The notes: a model not told the origin generated them from the sequence alone. Positions 1-9,075 are shown, counted from the first letter of the stretch. The stretch is DNA of 27,724 nucleotides from Chloroflexota bacterium (GCA_023415845.1 JAEZJB010000106.1:1-27724); one strand, 5' to 3'. Numbers and translations: made by a program.

Positions 1-8
1 GGCGGGGC

Positions 9-496
9 GTGTCCTGGGCAAATGGGGGCGTGGTGGGGCGAGGGGGTGGCCTGAGCTCGCCTATCCACGCGTTGCCTGGAGGCGGACCTTGGTGGCATTG
101 CCGCAGCGGCCGCTGCACTGCCTGGTCCGTCCAGCGCGCCCGCATCATCCTCTTCGCCGAGGCGAGCGCCGAGGGTCCGGCCCAAACGCACGCCCAGATC
201 GCCGAGTTCCTGGGCGTCAGCACACGCACCGTCGCCCGCGTCCGTGCCGCCTGGGACGAGCAGGGACTGGGCGGGCTCTCCCGCGCGCCAGGTTCGTCCC
301 AGGCGCGCCCCACCTTCTCTGCGGCAGAACTCCTCGAACTCGCTGCCGTCGCCTGCACCGATCCACCCTTGGCTTCGCACGCTGGTCCTTGCGGATGCTG
401 ACGGCGCGGTTGATCGAGCTGGAAATCGTGCTCACCACCTGTCCGGAAACCGTGCGCAAGGCGCTCAAAAAAGCGATCTTCATCCCGGAGAACTGA
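9..496 (+). pseudogene. IS630-family transposase remnant (frameshifted, truncated)
   Basis: The N-terminal helix-turn-helix of an IS630-type transposase is readable in the first frame: QTHAQIAEFLGVSTRTVARV lies at about residues 60-79, followed by a second helical segment rich in Ala and Leu. After ACTDPP near position 368 the match jumps one frame, to GFARWSLRMLTARLIELEIV and then ETVRKALKK, which is the usual IS630 continuation. The second part stops at 496, so only about 160 of the roughly 340 residues of a full transposase remain and the DDE catalytic domain is absent. The first 40 or so residues do not look like family sequence, so the 5' end is also unclear. Some IS630 members use programmed frameshifting, but loss of the catalytic half makes a dead copy the simpler reading. 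Confidence 0.7.
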
Positions 497-1014
497 ACGG
501 TTTGTGATCCCGCCACGCCGCAGTGCTCCCTTCGTGGCGGTGTGGGTGGCAGCGCGGAACGCAGTCGGAGCATCGGGGCGTTGGCGGTTCACGGTGGATA
601 CGGCGCGGACCCGGCTGGCGAGCCTGTTCCCGATCCCCACATGTGATACATCATCGTAGACACACCACTGAGTGCAGACCCGACCGGCTTCCGGTCTCCC
701 TCTCCTGTGGGGCGTGACACGCAAACGCTGCTCAAGCGAGACAGGGCACGTTCTTCGGCGCCAGACCGTCCAAAAATGGCCGAGGCCTTGTGATGTGGTC
801 AGACAAGTATTGACGTCGAGACGTCAATTGCGTACAGTCGGCTCAGGATCTACTCCAACAAAACCTTTTGCGACCGTAACCATTTCGGGTCCACTTTTCC
901 CAGCACGCTGCGTCGCGTGACGCCGGGTCCCTGGTCAATGTGAGTCTCGTGTTCCTGGTGTGATGAGCACTTCTTCTCTGGCAGCGAGAAGGAGGCGTAC
1001 CAGGCACGGCTTCG
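497..1014. other. Intergenic region, no gene seen
   Basis: This 518-base stretch has only short ORFs without family features. It contains an 8-bp inverted repeat at 510-517/533-540 with a 15-base loop just after the transposase remnant, a small GCGTC/GACGC hairpin at 910-923, and the palindrome-bearing promoter at 809-838. A strong Shine-Dalgarno-like AAGGAGG at 989-995 has no usable start codon at normal distance in the frame of the following deacetylase. Confidence 0.5.
809..838 (+). promoter_or_regulatory. Sigma70-like promoter overlapping a 20-bp palindrome
   Basis: A perfect inverted repeat, ATTGACGTC then GA then GACGTCAAT, spans 809-828. Its left arm includes a -35-like TTGACG at 810-815; 17 bases later TACAGT at 833-838 can serve as -10 (4 of 6 consensus matches). 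The palindrome covers the -35 element and most of the spacer, a classic place for a dimeric repressor. The next plus-strand gene is the polysaccharide deacetylase, 170-230 bases downstream. No regulator gene sits beside it. Confidence 0.5.
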
Positions 1015-2829
1015 TTGTTGGCGACGAATGTCGCCGCAAGGTGTACGGAGCTGACGGCTGTGGATCAGGATTGTGTGGTGGGGGCGCCGCCGGGCAAGTG
1101 TTCGCGACGATCATTGCTGGGTGCCGGGACGTTCATGGGGGCCGCCATGCTCGGGGTGGCGAGCCTTCCCGCCAGGGCGGCAGCGCCGGCCACCACCGTG
1201 TTTCGGGGGCCTACCAGCCAGCCAATCGTGGCGCTGACGTTCGATGGTGGGTCCGATCGCGGTCACAGTGTCCACATTCTGGACACACTTGCCTCGAACA
1301 CCATCAAGGCGACGTTTCCCGTGACGGGTCAGTTTGCCAACGCCAACCCGGATGTCATCCGCCGGATCGTGGCCGAGGGGCACCAACTGGTGAACCACTC
1401 GTATTCCCATCCTTCGTTCACCGGCGCGAGTGCTTCCGCGGCAGTGTTGACTACTGCGGCGAGACGGCAACAACTCGAGGACTGCGAGGCGGCGCTGGTC
1501 AATGCGGGGGGTGTTGGCGGGAAGCCATATTTCCGACCGCCCTATGGTGACTACAACGCTGGAGTGCTGCAAACGCTGGGGGACGCCGGGTTTTCCACCT
1601 GCCTGCTGTGGTCACTGGATGTGTATGGATGGAACGGGCTCACACGAAGCCAGGTGATATCGAGAGTGCTGGCAAACCACGGCAATGGATATATCTACCT
1701 CATGCACGTGGGGTCCGATTCGCAGGAAGGTCCCGCGCTGCAGAGCATCATCGACGGGTTGCGGAACTTTGGATATGGATTCGCGACCTGTGCGGACCTG
1801 CTCGGTGGTGCGGTGGAACCGCCTGCCCCGCTGTTCCAGACTGGAGACACCGTGCGTGTCACCTCGGGACTGTACCTGAGGACCGAGCCGAACCTGACCG
1901 GGCGGGTGATGGTGACGATGCCCACCGGAACGATGGGGACAGTGGTGGGTGGTCCGAGCCCGGCCGATGGCTACACCTGGTATCAGTTGGCAACCAGTTT
2001 CGGGACCGGGTGGGCAGCTACCATCAGTCTCGCGAAAGCCAGCGGCACACCAACCCCCACCGTGCCGGCGACACCCAAGTTCGTCGTTGGGAATCACGTC
2101 CGGGTCACCAGCGGTCTTTACCTGCGGACCGGGCCTGGCACTGGGACCGGGGTGATCGTGACGATGCCAACCGGCACGCTCGGCACCGTCAAAGCCGGTC
2201 CCAGTCCGCTCAACGGGTACACCTGGTACCAGATCGACTGCCAGTATGGAGTTGGTTGGGCCGCGGCGGAATACCTCGTTCTCTCCGATACGGGGCCGGT
2301 GACGCCATCCCCTACCCCACCGACGACGCCAACCCCTCCAACCACGCCGACTCCACCAAGCCAGTCGGGCTTTGGTGCTGGAGAACGACTGCGCGTGACC
2401 GCCGGGCTCTACTTGCGCTCCGGCCCCGGGACAGGGACGAAGGTGATTGTGACGATGCCGACCGGTACGATTGTGAAGGTGAAGGCTGGTCCAAGCCCGA
2501 TGAATGGATATGCGTGGTACGAACTGGAGACAGCCTATGGACCAGGATGGGCGGCAGGAGAGTATCTCGCCAGAACCACGTCGACGCCCACACCCACCAC
2601 TCCGACTCCTGGAGGTGGTTGGACGGCTGGCACGCGTGTGCGCACAACCGCCAACCTGCGGCTGCGGGCCACACCATCCGCCAGTGGCACGATTCGGGCG
2701 ACCATGGCGACCGGTACGGTGTGCAGCGTCGTCTCGGGACCCCAGAGCGCACAAGGCTACCGGTGGTACCAGGTGCAATCGTCGTATGGCACAGGGTGGG
2801 CCGCCGCCGAATACCTGATCAAGGTTTGA
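1015..2829 (+). CDS. Exported polysaccharide deacetylase (NodB domain) with four SH3 repeats
   Basis: Predicted to remove acetyl groups from a cell-wall or extracellular polysaccharide. A twin-arginine motif SRRSLLGAG (residues 30-38) and hydrophobic stretch ending in ARAAA give a Tat-type signal peptide. The NodB domain follows (about 66-265): TFDGGSD (75-81), NHSYSHP (127-133), FRPPYG (173-178), DVYGWNG (202-208) and LMH (229-231). The first motif is usually TFDDG; the second Asp is replaced here by Gly, so metal binding may use D81. Four bacterial SH3 repeats (about 277-340, 357-423, 455-519, 538-604) share GLYLR, TMPTGT, YTWYQ and GWAAAEYL, joined by Pro/Thr linkers; they probably hold the enzyme at the wall. 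The start is uncertain: TTG 1015 is the longest option, while GTG 1075 or 1078, just after an AGGA, would give a shorter Tat n-region. The domain calls are firm; the substrate is unknown. Confidence 0.9.
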   Translation: MLATNVAARCTELTAVDQDCVVGAPPGKCSRRSLLGAGTFMGAAMLGVASLPARAAAPATTVFRGPTSQPIVALTFDGGSDRGHSVHILDTLASNTIKATFPVTGQFANANPDVIRRIVAEGHQLVNHSYSHPSFTGASASAAVLTTAARRQQLEDCEAALVNAGGVGGKPYFRPPYGDYNAGVLQTLGDAGFSTCLLWSLDVYGWNGLTRSQVISRVLANHGNGYIYLMHVGSDSQEGPALQSIIDGLRNFGYGFATCADLLGGAVEPPAPLFQTGDTVRVTSGLYLRTEPNLTGRVMVTMPTGTMGTVVGGPSPADGYTWYQLATSFGTGWAATISLAKASGTPTPTVPATPKFVVGNHVRVTSGLYLRTGPGTGTGVIVTMPTGTLGTVKAGPSPLNGYTWYQIDCQYGVGWAAAEYLVLSDTGPVTPSPTPPTTPTPPTTPTPPSQSGFGAGERLRVTAGLYLRSGPGTGTKVIVTMPTGTIVKVKAGPSPMNGYAWYELETAYGPGWAAGEYLARTTSTPTPTTPTPGGGWTAGTRVRTTANLRLRATPSASGTIRATMATGTVCSVVSGPQSAQGYRWYQVQSSYGTGWAAAEYLIKV

Positions 2830-2850
2830 GGCGACGGCCCACTGCGGAGG

Positions 2851-3726
2851 TCAGGAGGGTGACACGGGTTCGGCGAGGCTGAGGATCCAGGTTCGCGCCC
2901 GGTGGGCCTCGGCGAAGGGCATCCGGTCCATGGCAAAGATGTCGCTTGCGAGCCGGGCGAAGTGCTCAGGATCTTCCACCGGAACGCTGATCTTGCCGGT
3001 CGAGGATACCTGCAGGTATTCGGACTCCGTCAGGCGATGCACCGTGTCGTCGTCGCAGCGCATGATGCGCAATTCGCCAGTCACCCAACTGGCGTTTGGG
3101 GTGTGGTGGTGCTGGTAGGGACCGTTGCGGTCTGCTGCGGTGGATGGCCGCAGGTCGTACCGGCAATACGGCTGCCAGGTTTCATCAATCCAGCGGTCCT
3201 GAACCCATTCGTGCGGGGTGTCCCCCGCGCGAAAACGGTAGGCGAGCCCGGCGGCTTCGTATCTCGCCTCCTTTCCCAGCGGGATGGGCTCGAAGATCGG
3301 CGCGCCACAGCCCATATCCACCAGGTATTGCTGGCCATCGAGATGGACGACAACGGCCAGGTGCCCGCCCGGGATGCTGATCTGGGCGAGGGCAAGGGAG
3401 GTGTCATAGCCGAGGCCGCGCAGCAGGCGCTCGAACATGGTGGCGAGCTCGTAGCAAACGCCACCACCCCGTCCCTCCTCCCACATCCGAAGCGTCTCGT
3501 CCGGATCCATCGGTGGTACGGGAGCATCCGGGCAGGATGCTCTCCGCAGAATCGATGTGATGTTCTCGAACACGATCTGCTGATGGTGAGCGCGGATCAT
3601 GCGAGACAGGGCGGCGACGGAGGGCGGCTCGGGAGGCGTACCAAGCAGCGCAAGATAGCGTTCGACCCACGCCGGAGACGGGTTAGGCTCATTCGGTGCG
3701 GGGCTGGTCGTGGGCGTTGCAGACAT
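2851..3726 (-). CDS. Arylamine N-acetyltransferase family protein
   Basis: NAT enzymes transfer acetyl from acetyl-CoA to arylamines, hydrazines or related amines through a Cys-His-Asp triad. The triad is visible with the ATG at 3726 as start (291 aa): GRGGGVCYE (Cys91), GGHLAVVV (His122) and YLVDMGCG (Asp137). The N-terminal helical part with HHQQIVFENI and the central beta-barrel are also family-like, and the length is close to the usual 270-290. The family normally has RGGYCFE and VDVGFG, so this is a diverged member whose substrate cannot be stated. The ATG at 3726 has AGGA six bases upstream and is preferred over the TTG two codons earlier. It converges with the deacetylase, 21 bases apart, and follows the MFS gene on the same strand with a gap of about 144 bases... 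in which no clear promoter was seen. Confidence 0.85.
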   Translation of the reverse strand: MSATPTTSPAPNEPNPSPAWVERYLALLGTPPEPPSVAALSRMIRAHHQQIVFENITSILRRASCPDAPVPPMDPDETLRMWEEGRGGGVCYELATMFERLLRGLGYDTSLALAQISIPGGHLAVVVHLDGQQYLVDMGCGAPIFEPIPLGKEARYEAAGLAYRFRAGDTPHEWVQDRWIDETWQPYCRYDLRPSTAADRNGPYQHHHTPNASWVTGELRIMRCDDDTVHRLTESEYLQVSSTGKISVPVEDPEHFARLASDIFAMDRMPFAEAHRARTWILSLAEPVSPS

Positions 3727-3870
3727 GAACAATCCTGAAGCTAGATTGCGATCCGACGTGATCGATCGTGGCGGGATTGTAGCCAGTTTGCAGGGATTGT
3801 GGTGGTGCCTGGGTGAGAGGGTTTCCTGTGGAGCATGGGAGTCAGGACCGTGTGGCTGGCGCCAAGCCGC

Positions 3871-5061
3871 CTATCCCGGCGCGGATTGGCTTCCGGCCCG
3901 TCGTGCCAGTACGATCAGCAGCCCCAATGCGACCGTCGACAGTGCCGTGGCCAGGATCAGGGCCATATCCGCGCCAGCCCGAGTCAGGATCGCTCCGAAC
4001 ACTGGCGGCGCGGTCGCAAACGCCAGATTCAGCGGGAGTGCCAGTCGTGCCGATGCCCGGGCGTAGGCCGCCCGCGGAAAGACTGCCAGCGGAATCGTGC
4101 TGCGAGCGATGGCCATCGCTCCACCAGCCAGTCCATAGAGCGCCACGAAGATGAGGATCACCACCGTGCCACGCCCGATGAACAGCAGCAGATAGGAGAC
4201 TGGTAGCACCGTAGCGGCGACGAGCCCGGTCGTCAGTCCCGTCCATCGTCGCCCGCCCAGCATGTCAATGAGCCGGGCTGCGATCGTGATCAGCCCCAGG
4301 GACGAGGCGATTGCCACTGCTTCGGTCTGGCCCAACCCGCGATCCTTGAAGAGTGGAATCAGCGTCAGCGAGAAACCCCACGTGATGAATCCGTTGGCGG
4401 CAATTGCTCCCGCCATCAACCAGAACATCGACCAGTCGATGGGGATGACGTCGGCCGGGGTGGACGGGTCGAGGCCGTTTACTGCTGGAGTGACAGGGGA
4501 GATGGCCCAGCGGATCAGTGGCAGGCAGATGACAATGAAGCTGCCTGCAAGGATGGCCACAGATGCCCGCCATCCCAGAGCAGCGGACAAGGCATTGGTC
4601 AGCGGCCAGAAGATGGTCGTGGCGAGACCGCTGAACAGCGCCAGCAGGCCGATTGATTGTCGTGCATCATCCCCGGCAATCTCCGCCACCGCGATCTGGG
4701 CCGCTGTCGTCAGCATCCCTGCCCCCGCCACTCCAATCACCACCCACGGCAGGAGGTAGCTCATGCGCCCCTGGGCGCCCGCCAGGAGGAGCAATCCGAC
4801 TGCTGCCAGCAGGCTTCCCAGTGTCATTATGGTCCGGGCACCGTGCCGCTCGAACATGGGAGCCAGGAACCAGGAGACGGCAGCCAGCATCACCAGCATT
4901 ACCGTCGGCCCGAGCAGGGCAACCGTCAGGCTGAAGCCGAGGTCGGCGGCGATTTCGGCGCCGAGAACCCCCGGCAGATTGAACGTTGCTCCCCAGCCGA
5001 TGATCTGGGTAACTCCGATCGCCGCGATCCGTGGGAGTAACCTGATCGAAACGCCATACAT
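3871..5061 (-). CDS. MFS transporter
   Basis: A 396-residue membrane protein with about twelve hydrophobic segments and the overall pattern of major facilitator proteins. The first segment carries GVTQIIGWGATFNLPGVL, seen in MFS carriers of the monocarboxylate/CynX-like branch, and the central part has the polar cytoplasmic loop between the two six-helix halves. The substrate cannot be predicted. The open frame reaches a GTG at 5151, but the 30 extra residues are polar, unlike an MFS N-terminus, so the ATG at 5061 is chosen; an AGGTG lies about 11 bases before it. The gene lies between the ABC exporter genes and the N-acetyltransferase, all on the minus strand, with wide enough gaps on both sides to suggest separate units. 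Confidence 0.8.
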   Translation of the reverse strand: MYGVSIRLLPRIAAIGVTQIIGWGATFNLPGVLGAEIAADLGFSLTVALLGPTVMLVMLAAVSWFLAPMFERHGARTIMTLGSLLAAVGLLLLAGAQGRMSYLLPWVVIGVAGAGMLTTAAQIAVAEIAGDDARQSIGLLALFSGLATTIFWPLTNALSAALGWRASVAILAGSFIVICLPLIRWAISPVTPAVNGLDPSTPADVIPIDWSMFWLMAGAIAANGFITWGFSLTLIPLFKDRGLGQTEAVAIASSLGLITIAARLIDMLGGRRWTGLTTGLVAATVLPVSYLLLFIGRGTVVILIFVALYGLAGGAMAIARSTIPLAVFPRAAYARASARLALPLNLAFATAPPVFGAILTRAGADMALILATALSTVALGLLIVLARRAGSQSAPG

Positions 5062-5363
5062 CGCTACCGCGCACCTGTCTGCTGGATTCACGTCGCTGTG
5101 CAAGTGGCTCTTGCGAGGAAGGTGCCGCCAGTGAAACGTCTGACTGTTCACCCGATTACCGCGGTGTGGAAATCTCCTGTCGGCTGGTGTGCTGGTAGGT
5201 GACAGCGCGAACTACCTCATGTCTCCGGGCCTTGAAGCAGGTATGTCACTCCAGATCGACGCCCCTGATTCAACGCCCGGAGGCGAGCGAGAAGAGAGGG
5301 CTTGCGCTCGCCCTGAATTGATAGATCGCTCAGTTTGTTTGCTTGGCGGCGTGCCGCGCGTCG
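5062..5363. other. Intergenic region with an 8-bp inverted repeat
   Basis: No gene is supported in these 302 bases. GGCGAGCG at 5282-5289 and CGCTCGCC at 5305-5312 form a perfect stem with a 15-base loop about 50 bases past the end of the ABC exporter operon. It could be a weak transcription stop for that operon, but no T-run follows on the minus strand. Confidence 0.4.
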
Positions 5364-7154
5364 TCAGTCAGCCGCCCGATCCTGTGACTGCCACTGCATG
5401 GTGTAGAGGTTGTAGTACATGCCGCCCCGGTCCATCAGTTCATCATGGGTGCCGACCTCGACGATGCGGCCAAGGTGCATGACCACGACCTTGTCGGCCT
5501 CGCGAATCGTTGAGAGCCGGTGAGCGATCACGAACGAGGTGCGGCCATCGAGGAGCCGCTTGAGGGCGGCCTGAATCAGCTTTTCGGTTTGGGTGTCGAT
5601 CGAGCTGGTGGCTTCATCAAGGATGAGGATGCGGGGATCGGCGAGCAGGGCTCGGGCGAACGACACCAGCTGCCGCTGGCCGACCGACAAACTCGCACCA
5701 CGCTCTTCGACGGGCGAGGCGTAGCCGTCTGGCATCCGCATGATGAAGTCGTGGGCCCCGACGTCCTTTGCAGCCTGCTCGATCTCCTTCAACGTCGCAT
5801 CGGGCCGGGCATAGGCGATGTTGTCACGCACCGACGACCCAAACAGGAAGGTGTCCTGGAGGACGATACCGAGTTGGGAGCGGAGCGACTGCTGCGTGAC
5901 ATCGCGGATATCGTGCCCATCGATGGTGATGCGGCCCGACCAGACATCGACAAAGCGCATCAGCAGATTGACCATCGACGACTTACCGGCGCCGGTTTCG
6001 CCGACGAAAGCCACGGTCTGGCCCGGTTCGACAATCAGGTTGATGTCGTGGAGGATTTCGGTCTCCCCGTAGCCAAAGAAGACATCGTCGTATTCAACCC
6101 GGCCGATGACTGGTGGAAGTGGATAGGCATTCGGGGCGTCCTGGACCTCGGGCTCGACATCGAGCACCTCAAAGATGCGCTCGCCGGCCGCCATTGCGCT
6201 CTGCATGGTGCTGTATTGCTGGGAGAGGTCGCGGATCGGGGAGAAGAAGCGGTCGATCATGGCGATGAACAGGACCAGCGCCCCGATCGACATCGATTCA
6301 TTGAAGACGAGCCGACCGCCGAAGTAGGCGACGAGAGCGACCGAGATCGACGAGAGCAGCGACACGATGGGGAACAACATCGATGAGTATTTGGCGGCAT
6401 CGACCGCCGCATCGAGATTGTCGCCATTGATCTTGCGGAACCAGCGCATGTTCTCAGGTTCGCGGGTGTAGGCCTGGACTACGCGCATGCCGTCGATGCT
6501 CTCGGCGAGGTTTGCGTTGACGATCGACATGGTCCGGCGGGTTGTGCGGTAGGCCTGCTTGGCGCGTCGCTGCCAGAAGCGCATGATGACAACCATGACC
6601 GGCATGACGGTGAAGGCGATCAGGGCCATTTTCCAGTTGGCGATCAGCATGATCACGACAATACCGACCAGGACCAGCACGTTGGAGATGATGCCGAGCA
6701 CGGTATCGGTGAACATCGACTGGATGACGGCGACATCGTTCTGAATGCGCGTCATCACCGCGCCGACACCACGCCGGTCGATATACCCGATGGAGAGGTT
6801 TTGCAGGTGGCGGAACATCTGGTTGCGGATGTCCAGCACCACGCGGTTTCCCAGCCACTGGGCCTGGTAGTACTGGCCCCACATGAAGAAGAACCGGGCC
6901 AGGACAATGGCGACGAAGCCGGCACCGATGAGGTTGATCATCCAGGTGCGACGCTCTTCGGAGACCTCGTTGATGGCTTCCGCGAACAGGAGCGGCAGAG
7001 CGAGGTCGGACAGCGTGGCGAGGATGATATAGGTGGTCACCAGCATCATCCGCTGCCGGTAGGGCTTCAGAAAGCCGACGAGACGTTTGGCGATCTCGCT
7101 GTCGTAGGCCTTGCCGAGGACCGAGTCTTCATATTGATGTCGAATCTGACCCAT
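5364..7154 (-). CDS. ABC exporter half-transporter, consensus-site subunit
   Basis: A 596-residue fusion of an exporter-type transmembrane domain (about 25-320, six helices) and a nucleotide-binding domain (about 350-590). Walker A is GETGAGKS (385-392), Walker B ILILDE with catalytic Glu514, and the switch His is His545 in IAHRLST. Its signature is LSVGQ (489-493) instead of LSGGQ. The upstream gene has the opposite pattern, so the two proteins together make one complete ATP site and one degenerate site, as known for heterodimeric exporters such as TM287/288, LmrCD and BmrCD. Start ATG at 7154 shares one base with the stop of the preceding gene (TGATG), showing translational coupling; AAAGGTGG lies upstream. 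The substrate is probably a drug or lipid, not deducible here. Confidence 0.93.
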   Translation of the reverse strand: MGQIRHQYEDSVLGKAYDSEIAKRLVGFLKPYRQRMMLVTTYIILATLSDLALPLLFAEAINEVSEERRTWMINLIGAGFVAIVLARFFFMWGQYYQAQWLGNRVVLDIRNQMFRHLQNLSIGYIDRRGVGAVMTRIQNDVAVIQSMFTDTVLGIISNVLVLVGIVVIMLIANWKMALIAFTVMPVMVVIMRFWQRRAKQAYRTTRRTMSIVNANLAESIDGMRVVQAYTREPENMRWFRKINGDNLDAAVDAAKYSSMLFPIVSLLSSISVALVAYFGGRLVFNESMSIGALVLFIAMIDRFFSPIRDLSQQYSTMQSAMAAGERIFEVLDVEPEVQDAPNAYPLPPVIGRVEYDDVFFGYGETEILHDINLIVEPGQTVAFVGETGAGKSSMVNLLMRFVDVWSGRITIDGHDIRDVTQQSLRSQLGIVLQDTFLFGSSVRDNIAYARPDATLKEIEQAAKDVGAHDFIMRMPDGYASPVEERGASLSVGQRQLVSFARALLADPRILILDEATSSIDTQTEKLIQAALKRLLDGRTSFVIAHRLSTIREADKVVVMHLGRIVEVGTHDELMDRGGMYYNLYTMQWQSQDRAAD

Positions 7155-8938
7155 CAGGAGGCCACCTTTCTGGCTTCCTGGCTCAGGGCCAGCGCCTGCA
7201 TGGCCATCTCCTGGTCCCGCATCTGCAGGTCGTACAGCTCGCGATAGAACCCGTCAGCATCGGCGACCAGTTCGTCATGCGTGCCGCGCTGGGTGACGCG
7301 GCCGTCTTCGAAGACGAGGATCTGGTCGGCGTCGCGCACGGTGGTGAGGCGTTGGGCGATGACAAGGGTGGTGCGATTGGCCATCAGTGTGCGGAGGGCC
7401 TTCTGGATTTCGTGCTCGGTATCGCTGTCGACCGACGCCGTGGAATCGTCGAGGATCAGGATACGGGGATCGATCAGCAATGCGCGGGCGATGGCGAGGC
7501 GCTGTTTCTGGCCACCGGAGAGGGTTACGCCACGTTCGCCGATCACGGTGTCGTAGCCCTGGGGCATCCGTTCGATGAAGGTCGATGCCTGGGCGGCGCG
7601 AGCGGCGGCGATCACATCCTCGCGGCTGGCGCCAGGCCGGCCGTAGGCGATGTTCTCGTGGATGGTCATCGAGAAGAGGAAGGTTTCCTGCATGACCACG
7701 CCGATGTGGTGGCGAAGTGATTCGAGCGTGAACTCACGAATATCGGTGCCATCGATCTTCACTGCGCCGGACGTTGGATCGTAGAAGCGGGGGATAAGGG
7801 AGATCACGGAACTCTTGCCAGAGCCAGTCGGACCGACGAGGGCGACGATTTCACCCGGGCGTGCTTCGAACGAGACATTGTGGAGCGTTTCGCTGCGGGC
7901 ACCGCTGTACCGGAAGTTCACGTCTTCAAAGGTGACGACCCCTCGTGGTGCTTCCAGCGGGCTTGCATCGGGGCGATTGGTGATGCGGGGGCGGGTGTCG
8001 AGGATTTCGAAGATGCGTTCACCAGAGGCGATGGCCTGCGCGACGCGGTTGACGACCATGCCGAGCCACCGAATTGGTTCCTGCAGCATGGTGGTGTAGC
8101 GCTCGAACGCGACGAGTGTGCCAATCGTGACCGTGCCATTCAGCACCATGAGGCCACCGACCCAGACCACCCCAGCCACGCTGAGTGAGTTCAGCGTCAG
8201 GGTCATCGGATAGCTCCAGGCCCACCGATTGGCGGCCTTGAGATTGTGCCGGAACAGCGATTCGAGTTCGGCCTCGAAGCGGTTCGACTCCTGGATTTCC
8301 TGGGCATAGGCGCGGACGACCCGGCCACCAGCCACGTTTTCCTGCAGCTTCGTGGTCATGACGCCGAATTGTTGCTGCACGCGGAGCCACATGGGACGGA
8401 TGGTGATCGAGAAGCGCACACCCCACCAGGCGAGAAAGGGGGTGGTGGACAGGGCGATGAGCGCCAGTTTCCAGTCGATGCGGAACATGATGACGGCGAT
8501 GACGACCACCATCAGGATCATCTGGATAACGGCGCGCATCGAGAACTGCATCATGTTGCGGATGTTGTTGATGTCGTCAGTGGCGCGAGACATCAACTGG
8601 CCGGTTTGAGCGCGGTCGTAGAACTGGAAGGGCAGTTCTTCCAACTTGCCATAGAGTTCGTTGCGGAGGTCGTTCGCGACCCGCTCGGCGAGGAGGTGGG
8701 TGCCGTAGGTGCGAATGAAGGTGAAGATGGCCTGGAGGATGGCGAGCAGAATGATGAGGCCGGTTGCCCTGGCCAGGTAGTTGAGGTCCCGATCGACGAC
8801 GCCATGGTCGATCGCTTCACCAAGAACGTAGGGGATCGCCAGCATCAGGGCCATGGCGATGAAGAGTGTGACGTACACCACGGTGACCCACATCCAGTAG
8901 GGCCGCAGGTACGCAATGATGCGCAACAGAGTTTTCAC
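7154..8938 (-). CDS. ABC exporter half-transporter, degenerate-site subunit
   Basis: A 594-residue transmembrane domain plus ATPase subunit, first gene of the exporter pair. Walker A GPTGSGKS (369-376) and signature LSGGQ (473-477) are intact, but Walker B reads ILILDDST with Asp498 where the catalytic Glu should be, and the switch His is Gln529 (IAQRLTT). Those two changes mark the ATP site that binds but hydrolyses poorly in heterodimeric type IV exporters; its partner signature LSVGQ comes from the downstream subunit. The start is GTG at 8938; its first bases form GTGA with the stop of a 46-codon leader ORF. The leader carries a promoter, a spacer palindrome and nested inverted repeats (separate entries). 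Confidence 0.93.
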   Translation of the reverse strand: MKTLLRIIAYLRPYWMWVTVVYVTLFIAMALMLAIPYVLGEAIDHGVVDRDLNYLARATGLIILLAILQAIFTFIRTYGTHLLAERVANDLRNELYGKLEELPFQFYDRAQTGQLMSRATDDINNIRNMMQFSMRAVIQMILMVVVIAVIMFRIDWKLALIALSTTPFLAWWGVRFSITIRPMWLRVQQQFGVMTTKLQENVAGGRVVRAYAQEIQESNRFEAELESLFRHNLKAANRWAWSYPMTLTLNSLSVAGVVWVGGLMVLNGTVTIGTLVAFERYTTMLQEPIRWLGMVVNRVAQAIASGERIFEILDTRPRITNRPDASPLEAPRGVVTFEDVNFRYSGARSETLHNVSFEARPGEIVALVGPTGSGKSSVISLIPRFYDPTSGAVKIDGTDIREFTLESLRHHIGVVMQETFLFSMTIHENIAYGRPGASREDVIAAARAAQASTFIERMPQGYDTVIGERGVTLSGGQKQRLAIARALLIDPRILILDDSTASVDSDTEHEIQKALRTLMANRTTLVIAQRLTTVRDADQILVFEDGRVTQRGTHDELVADADGFYRELYDLQMRDQEMAMQALALSQEARKVAS

Positions 8939-9075
8939 GAAATGATCCCAGCCAGCTCCGGAAGGTGCGCTCGCGCGCTCGGGTATGCTCTCGATTCCGA
9001 GAGCAGGATGCGGGCAGGTCGCCTTCCGGGCTGCGACGGGCCGCTATCCTCCGCCAGATGGCGGATCCAGGTCAT
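8935..9075 (-). CDS. Possible 46-codon leader ORF of the ABC exporter operon
   Basis: An ATG at 9075 opens 46 codons (beginning MTWIRHLAEDSG, ending PELAGIIS) whose TGA overlaps the GTG start of the exporter gene by four bases (GTGA). It would start about 30 bases after the predicted transcription start and span all inverted repeats of the leader. No Shine-Dalgarno sequence is visible before its ATG and the peptide matches no family known to me, so it may be chance. If translated, it would couple leader translation to the exporter. Confidence 0.3.
   Translation of the reverse strand: MTWIRHLAEDSGPSQPGRRPARILLSESRAYPSARAHLPELAGIIS
8958..9065 (-). promoter_or_regulatory. Structured leader with three perfect inverted repeats
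   Basis: The leader of the exporter operon contains CCGGAAGG/CCTTCCGG (8958-8965 with 9022-9029), which encloses TGCTCTCG/CGAGAGCA with an ATTC loop (8986-9005), and separately TCCGCCA/TGGCGGA (9050-9065). The outer stem ends about 20 bases before the exporter start codon. This may be an RNA element that controls translation, or the repeats may be DNA operator sites. No T-run follows any stem, so a terminator-type attenuator is less likely. Confidence 0.4.

Noticed and set aside
1608..2882. Long second-frame ORF inside the deacetylase gene
   Set aside because: Arg/His/Trp-rich translation without motifs; it shadows the SH3 repeats.
2902..3738. 278-aa plus-strand ORF opposite the N-acetyltransferase
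   Set aside because: Antisense frame of a gene with an intact catalytic triad; typical GC-rich shadow.
5520..6386. Long plus-strand ORFs opposite the ABC exporter genes (also 8246-9091)
   Set aside because: Asp/Glu/His/Gly-rich antisense translations without domain motifs.
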